A stretch of DNA of 64,000 nucleotides. Origin: Myxococcales bacterium 68-20. GTDB lineage: Bacteria; Myxococcota_A; Polyangia; Polyangiales; Polyangiaceae. Positions within the stretch are counted from its first letter, which is position 1. Each line of letters begins with the position of its first letter. A program made the position numbers and the translations under genes. This document shows positions 51,050 to 58,550 of this stretch, piece by piece. Location: assembly GCA_001899635.1 (NCBI GenBank), contig MKVQ01000008.1, positions 80,428-144,427 of the forward strand, read 5' to 3'. The notes beneath the pieces were generated by a model. It saw only the letters and a program-made list of their open reading frames with translations. It ran no database searches and was not told where the DNA came from.

Positions 51050-52233
51050 CGCGCGCCTTCTCCGGAGTGCTGTTCATCGCAAGGCTCGACCAGGCACCGC
51101 CCGGCGACACACGCCTGACCGGCGACGGCATCGCAGACGATTCCGCAGCCGCCGCAGTTTCGTGGGTCGCTGGCGATGTCGACCTCGCAGCCGTCGACTT
51201 CGCTGTTGTTGCAGTCTGCATGGTTGTCCATGCACTGCGCGACGCACGTCCCGTAGCTGCACATCTTGTTCGCGAACGGAGCGTTGGCGGTACATGCCAC
51301 GTCGCACCCGCCGCAATTGAGCTTGTCCGACGCGAGGTCGACACACGCGGCGCAGGACCCGGACCCGCTCCTGCAGACCTTCTCGCACAGCGTGAGGCCC
51401 GGCGGGCACATGCATTGCGGCGTGCCATACTCGTCGAGCCGGCACTGCTGACCATTCGGGCACGCAATCCCGCATCCGCCACAGTTCTCGGCGGTCAAGG
51501 TCGACGTCTCGCACCCATTCAACGGGTCACTGTCGCAGTCGCCGAAGCCATTTACACATTTCAGCGTACCGCACTCGCCATTTACGCATCCGTAGTAGGC
51601 ATTCGTTCGCTCGGGCTTGCCATCGCCGGTCGGACTGCAAACATTGCCACACCGTCCACAGTTCGCATCGTCGTTCCTGCCGTCGACACATTGCCGGCTG
51701 CAGGAGATCATGCCTGCCGGGCAACCACAGTCCAAGTCTTGGCGGAGGCTGCCTTGCCAGCTGCACGGTGCTGCAGGATCGGAACATTTCTTGTTGCACG
51801 CGCCGCAGTGGTCGTTGTGGAGAGTGAATGCCTCGCAACCGTTGTCGGGAAGGCCGTCGCAGTCGAGCGCCGTGGGGGCACATTGACCGACGCACTGGCC
51901 GTTGACGCACGAATAGGTCGCGTTGAACCCCGAGGTCGGGCAAGCAAAGTCGCAGGCCCCGCAGTTGTTCACGTCCGAGAGCAGGTTCACATCGCACGGA
52001 AAGCGCGAGTTCGGGCACGTCCTCCTGCCGGAAGGGCACTTGTTCGTGGGGCAGTACGCGATGGGGCCGGCCTCCGCCTCGACGTCGGCATCCGGCGCCG
52101 TGAACGACGGCACCTCGGACTCGTTGGCGATCGCGACGGTCAGGTCGCGTCCTCGACAGCCTCCGAAGAGCGCTGCAAGGGCTGGCAACATGAGAGTGAG
52201 TGGTGCGCTGACGCGCACGATACGTCGAAGCAT
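51046..52233 (-). CDS. Cys-rich repeat lipoprotein (first gene of the operon)
   Basis: A 395-residue lipoprotein. The signal peptide ends in LAALFGGC. Nearly the whole ectodomain consists of repeats of the form NCGGCGxxCxxGxxC: DVNNCGACDFACPTSGF, HCGACNKKCSD, NCGRCGNVCSPTG, NCGGCGIACPNGQQC, LNCGGCDVACTANAPF and NCGGCGIVCDAVAGQ. Between them lie CVNGxC and DCDxxxxNGCE segments. These are typical of myxobacterial surface proteins and imply many disulfides. It starts 90 bases after the anti-sigma factor stop. Its stop overlaps the next ATG. Confidence 0.88.
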   Translation of the reverse strand: MLRRIVRVSAPLTLMLPALAALFGGCRGRDLTVAIANESEVPSFTAPDADVEAEAGPIAYCPTNKCPSGRRTCPNSRFPCDVNLLSDVNNCGACDFACPTSGFNATYSCVNGQCVGQCAPTALDCDGLPDNGCEAFTLHNDHCGACNKKCSDPAAPCSWQGSLRQDLDCGCPAGMISCSRQCVDGRNDDANCGRCGNVCSPTGDGKPERTNAYYGCVNGECGTLKCVNGFGDCDSDPLNGCETSTLTAENCGGCGIACPNGQQCRLDEYGTPQCMCPPGLTLCEKVCRSGSGSCAACVDLASDKLNCGGCDVACTANAPFANKMCSYGTCVAQCMDNHADCNNSEVDGCEVDIASDPRNCGGCGIVCDAVAGQACVAGRCLVEPCDEQHSGEGAR

Positions 52234-52252
52234 CTCGAATGGCCTCCAACGA

Positions 52253-52281
52253 GGAGCTCGCAGGGACTGTGAACGAGCTCC
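52253..52281 (-). promoter_or_regulatory. Inverted repeat between anti-sigma gene and lipoprotein operon
   Basis: GGAGCTCG (52253-52260) and CGAGCTCC (52274-52281) form a perfect 8-bp inverted repeat with a 13-base spacer, in the 90-base gap upstream of the first lipoprotein gene. It could be an operator, an attenuator or a weak terminator separating sigma/anti-sigma from the operon. No consensus ECF promoter could be assigned. Confidence 0.5.
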
Positions 52282-52323
52282 CAGGATCTTTTTGGGGGGC
52301 GAAGGTGGGCCGATGCGCTGTCG

Positions 52324-53106
52324 TCAGAGCGCGTGGCCGATGGCGATCTCGAGTCGGTCGCCGTAGGGCGTGCGCGGGAATTGGCTCACGAGCGCGCGCG
52401 CACGGCGCAGTGCCTCGTCCCTCCGGCCGAGCCGTGAGAGCGCCTCGACGGCGATCACCTCACGCTCCTGGATGAACTCCCCGGATGGATACGCGCTCGC
52501 CTGCTCGCTCGTGATCGAGAGGGCTCGCGCTGGGTCCAAGGCGAGGGTAGCCCGCGCTCGCTGGAGGAGCTCGAGCTCGGATGCGGGCGTCGGTCCCGCG
52601 GGCTCGATCGACGACGGCGCTCTCGGCGCACGGACGTTTCCTCCGGCCGGCGCCGCGACGGTCGTGGTGGGCGCTGCTGCGGACGGAAGCTGATCGACCG
52701 AGAGGGTGGGCGTCTCCGGATCGTCCAGAGGACGAGCGGCCGCCGGTTCCACCGGCGGCGCCGCCGTGTCCGTCGCGCCGTTTTCGCCAGACAGCGCCGC
52801 GATGGGACCACCGGTGGCGGTCTTGGAGTACGGCCGCTGCGTCACTTGCCACGAGACCGCCAGCCCTCCCGCGACGGCCAGCGCGACGAGACCTCGCGTG
52901 TAGGTCGCGAAGCGAGGTCCGACTCGCGATTGAATCTGCGGCTCGGGAGGCAACGTCGAGAGTGCTCCCGCCGCCGCGAGGCGCTTCGCCATCCGTTCCA
53001 TGCTCGCGGGACCGGGCGCATCCTCTCGAATGGCGCGCAGCAAATCGCGCGCTTCGTCGGAGCCGTGCTCACCCATGCGCGGAGGCTCGAGGGGGTCGAT
53101 GCTCAT
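52324..53106 (-). CDS. Membrane anti-sigma factor with periplasmic helical domain
   Basis: A 260-residue single-pass protein. The cytoplasmic N-terminus (about residues 1-65; DEARDLLRAIREDAPGP, then MERMAKRLAAAG) is followed by one membrane helix at about 72-88 (LVALAVAGGLAVSWQV), a Pro/Ala/Thr-rich periplasmic linker and a helical TPR-like C-terminus (SELELLQRARATLALDPARA; EAVALSRLGRR-type helices). Its start overlaps the stop of the ECF sigma gene (ATGA), the typical arrangement of a sigma/anti-sigma pair. Size, topology and position give the assignment; no zinc-binding ASD motif is visible. Confidence 0.8.
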   Translation of the reverse strand: MSIDPLEPPRMGEHGSDEARDLLRAIREDAPGPASMERMAKRLAAAGALSTLPPEPQIQSRVGPRFATYTRGLVALAVAGGLAVSWQVTQRPYSKTATGGPIAALSGENGATDTAAPPVEPAAARPLDDPETPTLSVDQLPSAAAPTTTVAAPAGGNVRAPRAPSSIEPAGPTPASELELLQRARATLALDPARALSITSEQASAYPSGEFIQEREVIAVEALSRLGRRDEALRRARALVSQFPRTPYGDRLEIAIGHAL

Positions 53107-53642
53107 TTCTTCTCCTCGAGAGCTCGCGCGATCTCACGGCGCGCTGCATAGAGGCGCGTATACGCGGTCTGGAGCGGGCACTGGACGGACTCGGCAACTT
53201 CGCGCATCGACATTTCTTCGACTTCGTAAAGAAGGAGAACGGCTCTCTTGTCCTCGTCGAGCGACTGGAGGACTCGGTTGAGAAAGCCGAGCTCGGCGCG
53301 CTCCGAGGAATCGTGTCGATCTTGACCTTCAGGCAACGTCTCGAACGGATGCTCGAGACGGCGATGGGCCTGCCGTCTGTATGCAGCCGCGCAGCGGCGC
53401 GCGATTCCGTAGAGCCACGGTCGGGGCTGCTGTCCGTCCCACTGCGCCAGCCGGCGATGCGCTACCAGGAAGACCTCCTGCGTCTGGTCCTCGAGATCCA
53501 CCGGCGCCACCCCGAAGTGCCGGAGGGTGCGCCAGACGAAGCCGGCGTAGGTGGAGAAGAGCGCGTCGACCGTCATCGGGGCGTGCACGGCGTCGCAGGT
53601 CGCTTCCTGCAGGGGGACGCCGTGGACGAGCGAAGCTTGCAC
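53103..53642 (-). CDS. ECF-type RNA polymerase sigma factor
   Basis: A 179-residue group-IV sigma factor. Region 2 lies at about residues 29-95 (LFSTYAGFVWRTLRHFGV; DLEDQTQEVFLVAHRRL; PRPWLYGIARRCAAAYRR). Region 4 lies at about 115-170 (LDEDKRAVLLLYEVEEMSM; REVAESVQCPLQTAYTRLYA, its helix-turn-helix). GTG at 53642 is the longest start; ATG at 53576 (MTVDALF) also leaves region 2 intact. It heads the minus-strand run of sigma, anti-sigma and five lipoproteins, which are its most likely targets together with its own promoter. Confidence 0.94.
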   Translation of the reverse strand: MQASLVHGVPLQEATCDAVHAPMTVDALFSTYAGFVWRTLRHFGVAPVDLEDQTQEVFLVAHRRLAQWDGQQPRPWLYGIARRCAAAYRRQAHRRLEHPFETLPEGQDRHDSSERAELGFLNRVLQSLDEDKRAVLLLYEVEEMSMREVAESVQCPLQTAYTRLYAARREIARALEEKK

Positions 53643-53702
53643 GGAGAAGAGTAATGCTTCGCCCCCTTCATTTTTCTTGGGAGGCCGAGCATTCCATGTC
53701 GT

Positions 53703-54758
53703 TTATCGAAAGTCGTAGGCGAGCCCCAGCGCGAACCGCACGGCGACGGGGCTCGGCTCATGGATGAAGTGTCGCGTGTCACCTTGGAGCACGTGGAAGC
53801 GGTCTCGGCGTAGGATGAGCTCGGCGTCGAGAAGGCCCTCCAGAACGACCGACGGGCCGAGCTTGGCGCGCGCGAGCACGCCGGGACCGACCGAGCCCAC
53901 GACGCGCGACTCGTCTTGGGCAGCGGCGAACCCCACGGCGGAGTGATGGATGACGCCCGCGCGTCCTCCGACCGTCGGGATGAGCTCGAAGTCCTTCGTG
54001 CGCGCCGCCGACAGGCCCGCTCGGACAGCGGCGCTGACGAGCTGAAAGCCCACGTTTCCACCAGCCGCGTGCGTGGAGCCACCGTCTTCGAAGCTCGCGT
54101 CGAGCCTGAACAGGAGCGGCGACCGCGGCCAGTACGAGGCATGGATCCCGGCGCCGAGGCCCAGCCGCGGCAGGAAGCCGGTCGATGCCATCCCGGCGGC
54201 GCCGACCGACAGCCGATGCGGAGGTGGCGGCTCCGGCGGCGTGACCTCCGTACGCCGGGCGGCGGGCGGGCGCGGGGCACGTGCCGGGGATGCCTGGCCC
54301 GGAGGCGGTCCCTCTGCGGGCTCGCCTCGCTCGTCGGGCTGCGCGACGCGCGGGCGCGCAACCGCGATCATCATCGCGAGCACCACTGAGGCAGGAGTCA
54401 GGATCTCCCTGCACTCGTGCTGGTCGACGCGCACGATGCGTTCGCCCATGGAACGGCGGCGGGCAGTGTCCTCGAGGACGAGCGTGACGACGAACCCGTC
54501 GTCGGCGGCGCTCACGGTGCCTTGGACGAGGAGCTCCGGCGGGCCTTCGGAGCGGGACTCCCCGAGGTGCGCGTAGGTCGCGTCGACGATCTCCTCACGC
54601 GACGGACACTCTTCCGGGGCGGACCACGTGAGCTCGAACGCCGCGCCGCTCGCCGCTGTTGGCCACGTCACGACGGCTATCCCGGCCGCGGTCGCGAGCG
54701 CACACGCTCGAGCGCGTGAGCTGATTCGCCTGCCGAGCAATCGAAGACGCCGAGGCAC
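53703..54758 (-). CDS. Predicted outer-membrane beta-barrel protein
   Basis: About 351 residues. The signal peptide (ACALATAAGIAVVTWPTAASG) ends near residue 38. The N-terminal mature part (FELTWSAPEECPSREEIVDA) is a small domain common in myxobacterial exported proteins. A Pro-rich linker follows at about 150-175 (PEPPPPHR). The C-terminal part shows alternating strands ending in aromatic residues (GLGAGIHASYWPRSPLLFRL; GVLARAKLGPSVVLEGLL; VRFALGLAYDFR), typical of an outer-membrane barrel, including the terminal Phe-Arg. GTG at 54758 is the most plausible start. It lies 60 bases upstream of the ECF sigma gene on the same strand and may be co-regulated. Confidence 0.75.
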   Translation of the reverse strand: MPRRLRLLGRRISSRARACALATAAGIAVVTWPTAASGAAFELTWSAPEECPSREEIVDATYAHLGESRSEGPPELLVQGTVSAADDGFVVTLVLEDTARRRSMGERIVRVDQHECREILTPASVVLAMMIAVARPRVAQPDERGEPAEGPPPGQASPARAPRPPAARRTEVTPPEPPPPHRLSVGAAGMASTGFLPRLGLGAGIHASYWPRSPLLFRLDASFEDGGSTHAAGGNVGFQLVSAAVRAGLSAARTKDFELIPTVGGRAGVIHHSAVGFAAAQDESRVVGSVGPGVLARAKLGPSVVLEGLLDAELILRRDRFHVLQGDTRHFIHEPSPVAVRFALGLAYDFR

Positions 54759-54809
54759 GAGTCGACTCTCGTCTACGATAGATGGCGACCGGGCCGTGCG
54801 GGGCGGAAA

Positions 54810-54828
54810 CAGCCGTCGACGACGGCTG
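54810..54828 (-). terminator. Hairpin terminator after the gene at 54845
   Basis: CAGCCGTC (54810-54817) pairs perfectly with GACGGCTG (54821-54828) around a GAC loop; on the minus strand TTTCC follows. It separates the gene ending at 54845 from the outer-membrane protein gene. Confidence 0.62.
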
Positions 54829-54844
54829 AGCTCGGGCCCCGAGG

Positions 54845-56563
54845 CTACCCCGCGTCGGAGAGGCGCTTCACTTCGAGCTCGAGGATGCGGCGCACGATGG
54901 CGATCGCGCACGCGTACGTCGAGTCGACGCCGAAGAAGCTGAGGCTCTTCGAGAGGAGCGACTGCCGGCGGGAGTAGGGCGTATCCGAGGCGTAGTGGAC
55001 GATGCCCACGTCGAACGGCGTGTGCGCCGAGAGGTGGACGATCTCGTCGGTCGGTACGCGCTTCGGGTTCACGAGCTCGTAGACGCCGCCGAGGAAGGGG
55101 CCGGCCTCCATCTCGAGCACGGTGTAGCCGCTCGAGTAGAACGCATCCATGTACTCCTTGCTCTGGAGGAACGCGCTCCGCACGGTGACGGCCTTCTGGT
55201 TGTCGAAGACGCTGCCGTGGCGGAGCCAGGGCGCGATGTCTCGAGCGGTGAAAGCGTTCCGCAGGAGGAAGGTGTTGCGCGAGTGCTCGTCGTAGACGAC
55301 GCCGCTGAGCATCACGTCGCCGACGCGCCCGTTGAGCGTCGCCGCTTTGCCCATGACGTAGATGCCGCGGAGATCGCCGACGCCTTGCCCCACGCGCGAG
55401 AGCAGGTGGTAGGCCGCCATCCCGAGCGGGTAGTCGATGTTGAGGATGACCGCGTCGCTCTCCACGAGGCGCTCGATGCCGGGGATCCGGAGCCGGGGAT
55501 CGATGAGCTTCGGATCGATCTCGCCGAGCTTCGCGATCTGCGCGTCGACGTCGATGTGCCCCGGCTCCGAGAGGTGCACGAGGCCCTGCGCGGCCTCGAA
55601 CGCGCGCACCTCGTTCATCTTCTTCGTGTCCTTGGCGGCGTGGATGTAGCCGCGGAGGAGGTAGTAGAGGAGGGGAGCGAGCTCGGTCGGGTCGCCGGTC
55701 CTCGCGGCGCGGTCGACTTCGGGCCCGAGGCCCTCGGGGTCCTCGCGTCGCGCCCAGCTCACGATCTCGTCGGTGTGACTCTGCGCGTAGCCGCCGACCA
55801 GGTTGGCGATCGCGTGGGTGTTCGACGAGATGAAGTAGACGGGCGGCCTTCGCGGCTCGGTCTTGCGGATGTACGACGGCTCGATGCCGCCCCACCAGCG
55901 CTGCGCTGCGCGCTGGTACTGCGAGTGCGACGCCGCCAGCATCCGGATCTTCAGATCGGAGCGCTTCTCGAAGAGCGCCCTCGAGCCGCGCTCGAGGCGC
56001 TTCGGACCGATCGCGTCGATGAGCTTCTGCGCGTCGTCGACGCTGACGCCGAGCGCGCTCGCGAGCGCGACCGCGTCCTTCGCCGTCTCGTGGAGTGCCT
56101 CTGCCGACTCGCATGCACGGCGGAGGCGCTCGTGCATCTTGTTCCACTCGATCTGGTAGGCGGTGAGGATCGGCACCAGGTCGTCGATGTCGCTCGCGCT
56201 CGCGATGAAGACGCCGAGCTGGCGCCCGCCGTCGTAGCGGAGCGGGCGGCGGCGGCCGCGCGTCTTCACGATCTTCCATTCGCGGACGTCGTAGCCGGCC
56301 GCTTCGAAGAGCTCGTGGGACTGACCGAGGATGACGTGCTCGACGTCGAGCATCTCGTCCGGCAAGCGCGCGGCCGCGTATGCGAAGGCCGACAGATCCG
56401 GCACGTCCGACAAGGCGCCGAGATGGAGGCTCGAACCGCTGAAGGCGTGCGCCTCCTCGAACGCTCGGACGCGGACCTCGCCGGTCGATCGCAGGAGCGA
56501 GTAGTAGGTCGTTACGTAGAGGCTGATTTCCTCGGACTCGGGCTCGGGCGGGCGGCGATCCAT
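54845..56563 (-). CDS. Uncharacterised protein with possible nucleoside-phosphorylase-like C-terminal domain
   Basis: A 572-residue soluble protein. The N-terminal 60 residues suggest a small beta/alpha domain (ISLYVTTYYSLLRSTGEVRV). The middle is helical. The C-terminal 200 residues have features of the phosphorylase (PNP/UDP) superfamily: LRGIYVMGKAATLNGRVGDV, MLSGVVYDEHSRNTF and SGYTVLEMEAGPFLGGVYEL, where the Met-Glu pair resembles the substrate-binding ME of phosphorylases. That assignment is tentative. ATG at 56563 was chosen because the longer frame upstream is Arg/Ser-rich and unlikely to be protein. It lies 79 bases downstream of the gene ending at 56643. Confidence 0.72.
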   Translation of the reverse strand: MDRRPPEPESEEISLYVTTYYSLLRSTGEVRVRAFEEAHAFSGSSLHLGALSDVPDLSAFAYAAARLPDEMLDVEHVILGQSHELFEAAGYDVREWKIVKTRGRRRPLRYDGGRQLGVFIASASDIDDLVPILTAYQIEWNKMHERLRRACESAEALHETAKDAVALASALGVSVDDAQKLIDAIGPKRLERGSRALFEKRSDLKIRMLAASHSQYQRAAQRWWGGIEPSYIRKTEPRRPPVYFISSNTHAIANLVGGYAQSHTDEIVSWARREDPEGLGPEVDRAARTGDPTELAPLLYYLLRGYIHAAKDTKKMNEVRAFEAAQGLVHLSEPGHIDVDAQIAKLGEIDPKLIDPRLRIPGIERLVESDAVILNIDYPLGMAAYHLLSRVGQGVGDLRGIYVMGKAATLNGRVGDVMLSGVVYDEHSRNTFLLRNAFTARDIAPWLRHGSVFDNQKAVTVRSAFLQSKEYMDAFYSSGYTVLEMEAGPFLGGVYELVNPKRVPTDEIVHLSAHTPFDVGIVHYASDTPYSRRQSLLSKSLSFFGVDSTYACAIAIVRRILELEVKRLSDAG

Positions 56564-56642
56564 TGCTGACGGCGCAGCATACAGGATCGCTCGCCTTCGC
56601 GGGCTCGCCCTTCTTTGCCGCAGTCTCGAGTCGTGGTCGGGC

Positions 56643-57569
56643 TCAGGACTCCGAGAGCGCCTCGTCGACGAGCGCTCGCGCCTCCGCGAGGCGACGTCGC
56701 TCTTCCTCCGAGCGCTCGCGCGGGCGCACGCTGATCGGGCCGATCTCATCCTTCTTCTTCCCCGCGAAGAAGCGGGAGAAGAGGCCCTTTTTCTCCTCGA
56801 ACGAGAACACGCCGTCCTCGAGCGTTTCCGGCCGCTCCGCGAGCGCTTCGACCAACGAGGGCTGCCCGTCGACCCACGAGAGCGCAGCGTCGAAGGCTTC
56901 CTTCTGCGTGACCTCGAGGTGCTTGCGCACCACGCCGGGCTTCTTGTTCGCCGCCCGAACGAAGAGCGCGAGCGCGAGCGAGATCTCCTCGAGCCCGAGG
57001 AAGGTCGCCTGGTGGCGCTTCATTCCTCCGCAGCCCTTCTTGTAGACGCAGGCGCCGTTGAGGAGCAGAAGCCCCATCCCCGACGCGACGGCGGTGAGCT
57101 CGCTGAGCGCGCCCTCGTCGCGAGGATCGACCTCCTCGTCCGCCTCGAACATCACGATACGCCCCGCGGCGCGCGCGAGCGCCGTGGTCAGGATCGCCGG
57201 ATCGGAGACGTCCTGCACGTGGACGAGCGCGGCGTAGCCCGTCTCCGTCTCCACGGCGCCGCCGCGCGCGATCTCCTTCAGGCCGCCGGTGCCGCACGCT
57301 CCCGAGCCGCAGCCGCCTCCGCTCACCTCACCGTCGGGCTGGATGAAGCCGAGGCCGACATCGAGGTCCTCCGAGAGCGGCGCATAGCCGAGCATGCGTC
57401 GGAGGAGGCGCTCGATGCCCTCCGGATCGAGCGTGAACTCGTCGGGGAAGTAGTCCCCGTTCGGCTCGACGAGATCGGGCTCGGCGAATGCCTCTCCATA
57501 TGCGGCGCGCAGGTGCGCGAGGTGAGCGACGATCCCCCGGATCTGGTCTTCGGTGAGCGAGAGCTCCAT
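56643..57569 (-). CDS. Uncharacterised Cys-containing protein
   Basis: A 308-residue soluble protein that I cannot assign. The N-terminus (MELSLTEDQIRGIVAHLAHL) is helical. A Gly/Cys cluster (GGGCGSGACGTGG, about residues 79-91) could bind metal. A second Cys pair (GACVYKKGCGG) lies near 175. The C-terminal third is Lys/Glu/Arg-rich with a probable coiled coil (RPRERSEEERRRLAEARAL). ATG at 57569 was chosen as the start that fits the local codon pattern. It is divergent from the endonuclease-family gene (47 bases) and followed by the possible phosphorylase-fold gene. Confidence 0.72.
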   Translation of the reverse strand: MELSLTEDQIRGIVAHLAHLRAAYGEAFAEPDLVEPNGDYFPDEFTLDPEGIERLLRRMLGYAPLSEDLDVGLGFIQPDGEVSGGGCGSGACGTGGLKEIARGGAVETETGYAALVHVQDVSDPAILTTALARAAGRIVMFEADEEVDPRDEGALSELTAVASGMGLLLLNGACVYKKGCGGMKRHQATFLGLEEISLALALFVRAANKKPGVVRKHLEVTQKEAFDAALSWVDGQPSLVEALAERPETLEDGVFSFEEKKGLFSRFFAGKKKDEIGPISVRPRERSEEERRRLAEARALVDEALSES

Positions 57570-57616
57570 CGGCTCAGGATAGCGCAAGCGGCGGACCAGG
57601 CTAGGATGGCGAGCGT

Positions 57617-58537
57617 ATGGCACTCCGCATCGCGACCTTCAACCTCAAGGATTTCTTCGCTGCGCGGCGGGATGAGGAGCGCGGCGTGATCGAAGCCAAG
57701 CTCTCGAACGTCGCGGAGAGCCTTCGCCGCGCCGGTGCGGACATCGTCGCACTCCAGGAGGTCGGCTCGCTGCCCTTGCTCGATCGGCTCGTGAAGGCGG
57801 TCCCAGAGCTCGGCTATGGCGCCCCGGTGGTCGGGTCCGAGGACCGTCGCGGGATCCGCAACGCCATCCTCTCGCGCCTCCCGGTCCAGTGGTCCCAGGT
57901 GCACCAGCCGAAGGTGCTCCCGTTCCCGCCCTTCGTCGAGGGCGACCCGGAGCCGTTCCCGGGGCGCATCCCGCTCCGGCGTGGCATCGTCCACGTGCGC
58001 GTCGAGGCGCAGGGCCTCGCCGAGGTCGACGTGCTCACGGCGCACTTCAAGTCGAACCTCCCCGCGCGCCTGAAGACGAAAGACGGCGTCGAGGTCCCGG
58101 ACAAGACGCCCCTCGCCATTGGCGAATCGGCGGTGCGGAGCCTCGTTCAGCGCGCCGCCGAGGCCCTCTACGTGCGGAGCCTCGTCGACGACCTCTTCGC
58201 TCGTTCGCCCGACCACGCCATCTGCGTGCTCGGCGACCTCAACGACACGCTCGAGTCGATGCCGGTGCGCCTCGTTCGCGGGATCGACACCACGAGCAAG
58301 CACTACCTGCGCGCGGCGGCCGAGTCGCTCCCGGAGGAGGGACGCTACTCGTGCTTCCACGGCGGCGAGCGCATCCTCATCGATCACGTCCTCCTCAGCG
58401 AGCGGCTGCACCGCGCGCTACGGCACTTCGAGATCCACAACGAGAACGTCCGCTACCACGGCCCCCACGTGGACGACACGCCGCTCACGGAGGACAGCGA
58501 TCACGCTCTCTGCGTCGTCGAGCTCGACGACACCTGA
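57617..58537 (+). CDS. Endonuclease/exonuclease/phosphatase family protein
   Basis: A 306-residue Mg2+-dependent phosphoesterase-fold protein. It has all the family landmarks: RIATFNLKDFF (Asn), IVALQEVGS (catalytic Glu), LTAHFKS (His), VLGDLNDT (Asp and Asn) and the terminal HVDDTPLTEDSDHALCVVEL with SDHA (Asp-His). The substrate in this large family ranges from DNA to inositol phosphates and sphingomyelin and cannot be told from the sequence. There is no signal peptide. It is divergent from the Cys-containing protein and convergent with the metallophosphoesterase lipoprotein (13-base gap). Confidence 0.94.
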   Translation: MALRIATFNLKDFFAARRDEERGVIEAKLSNVAESLRRAGADIVALQEVGSLPLLDRLVKAVPELGYGAPVVGSEDRRGIRNAILSRLPVQWSQVHQPKVLPFPPFVEGDPEPFPGRIPLRRGIVHVRVEAQGLAEVDVLTAHFKSNLPARLKTKDGVEVPDKTPLAIGESAVRSLVQRAAEALYVRSLVDDLFARSPDHAICVLGDLNDTLESMPVRLVRGIDTTSKHYLRAAAESLPEEGRYSCFHGGERILIDHVLLSERLHRALRHFEIHNENVRYHGPHVDDTPLTEDSDHALCVVELDDT

Positions 58538-58550
58538 GCCGCCCCGCGCG

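Noticed and set aside
54995-56569. A 524-codon plus-strand frame opposite the gene at 54845
   Set aside because: It is Val/Asp/Arg-rich without motifs. The minus-strand protein has ordinary composition and conserved-looking motifs.
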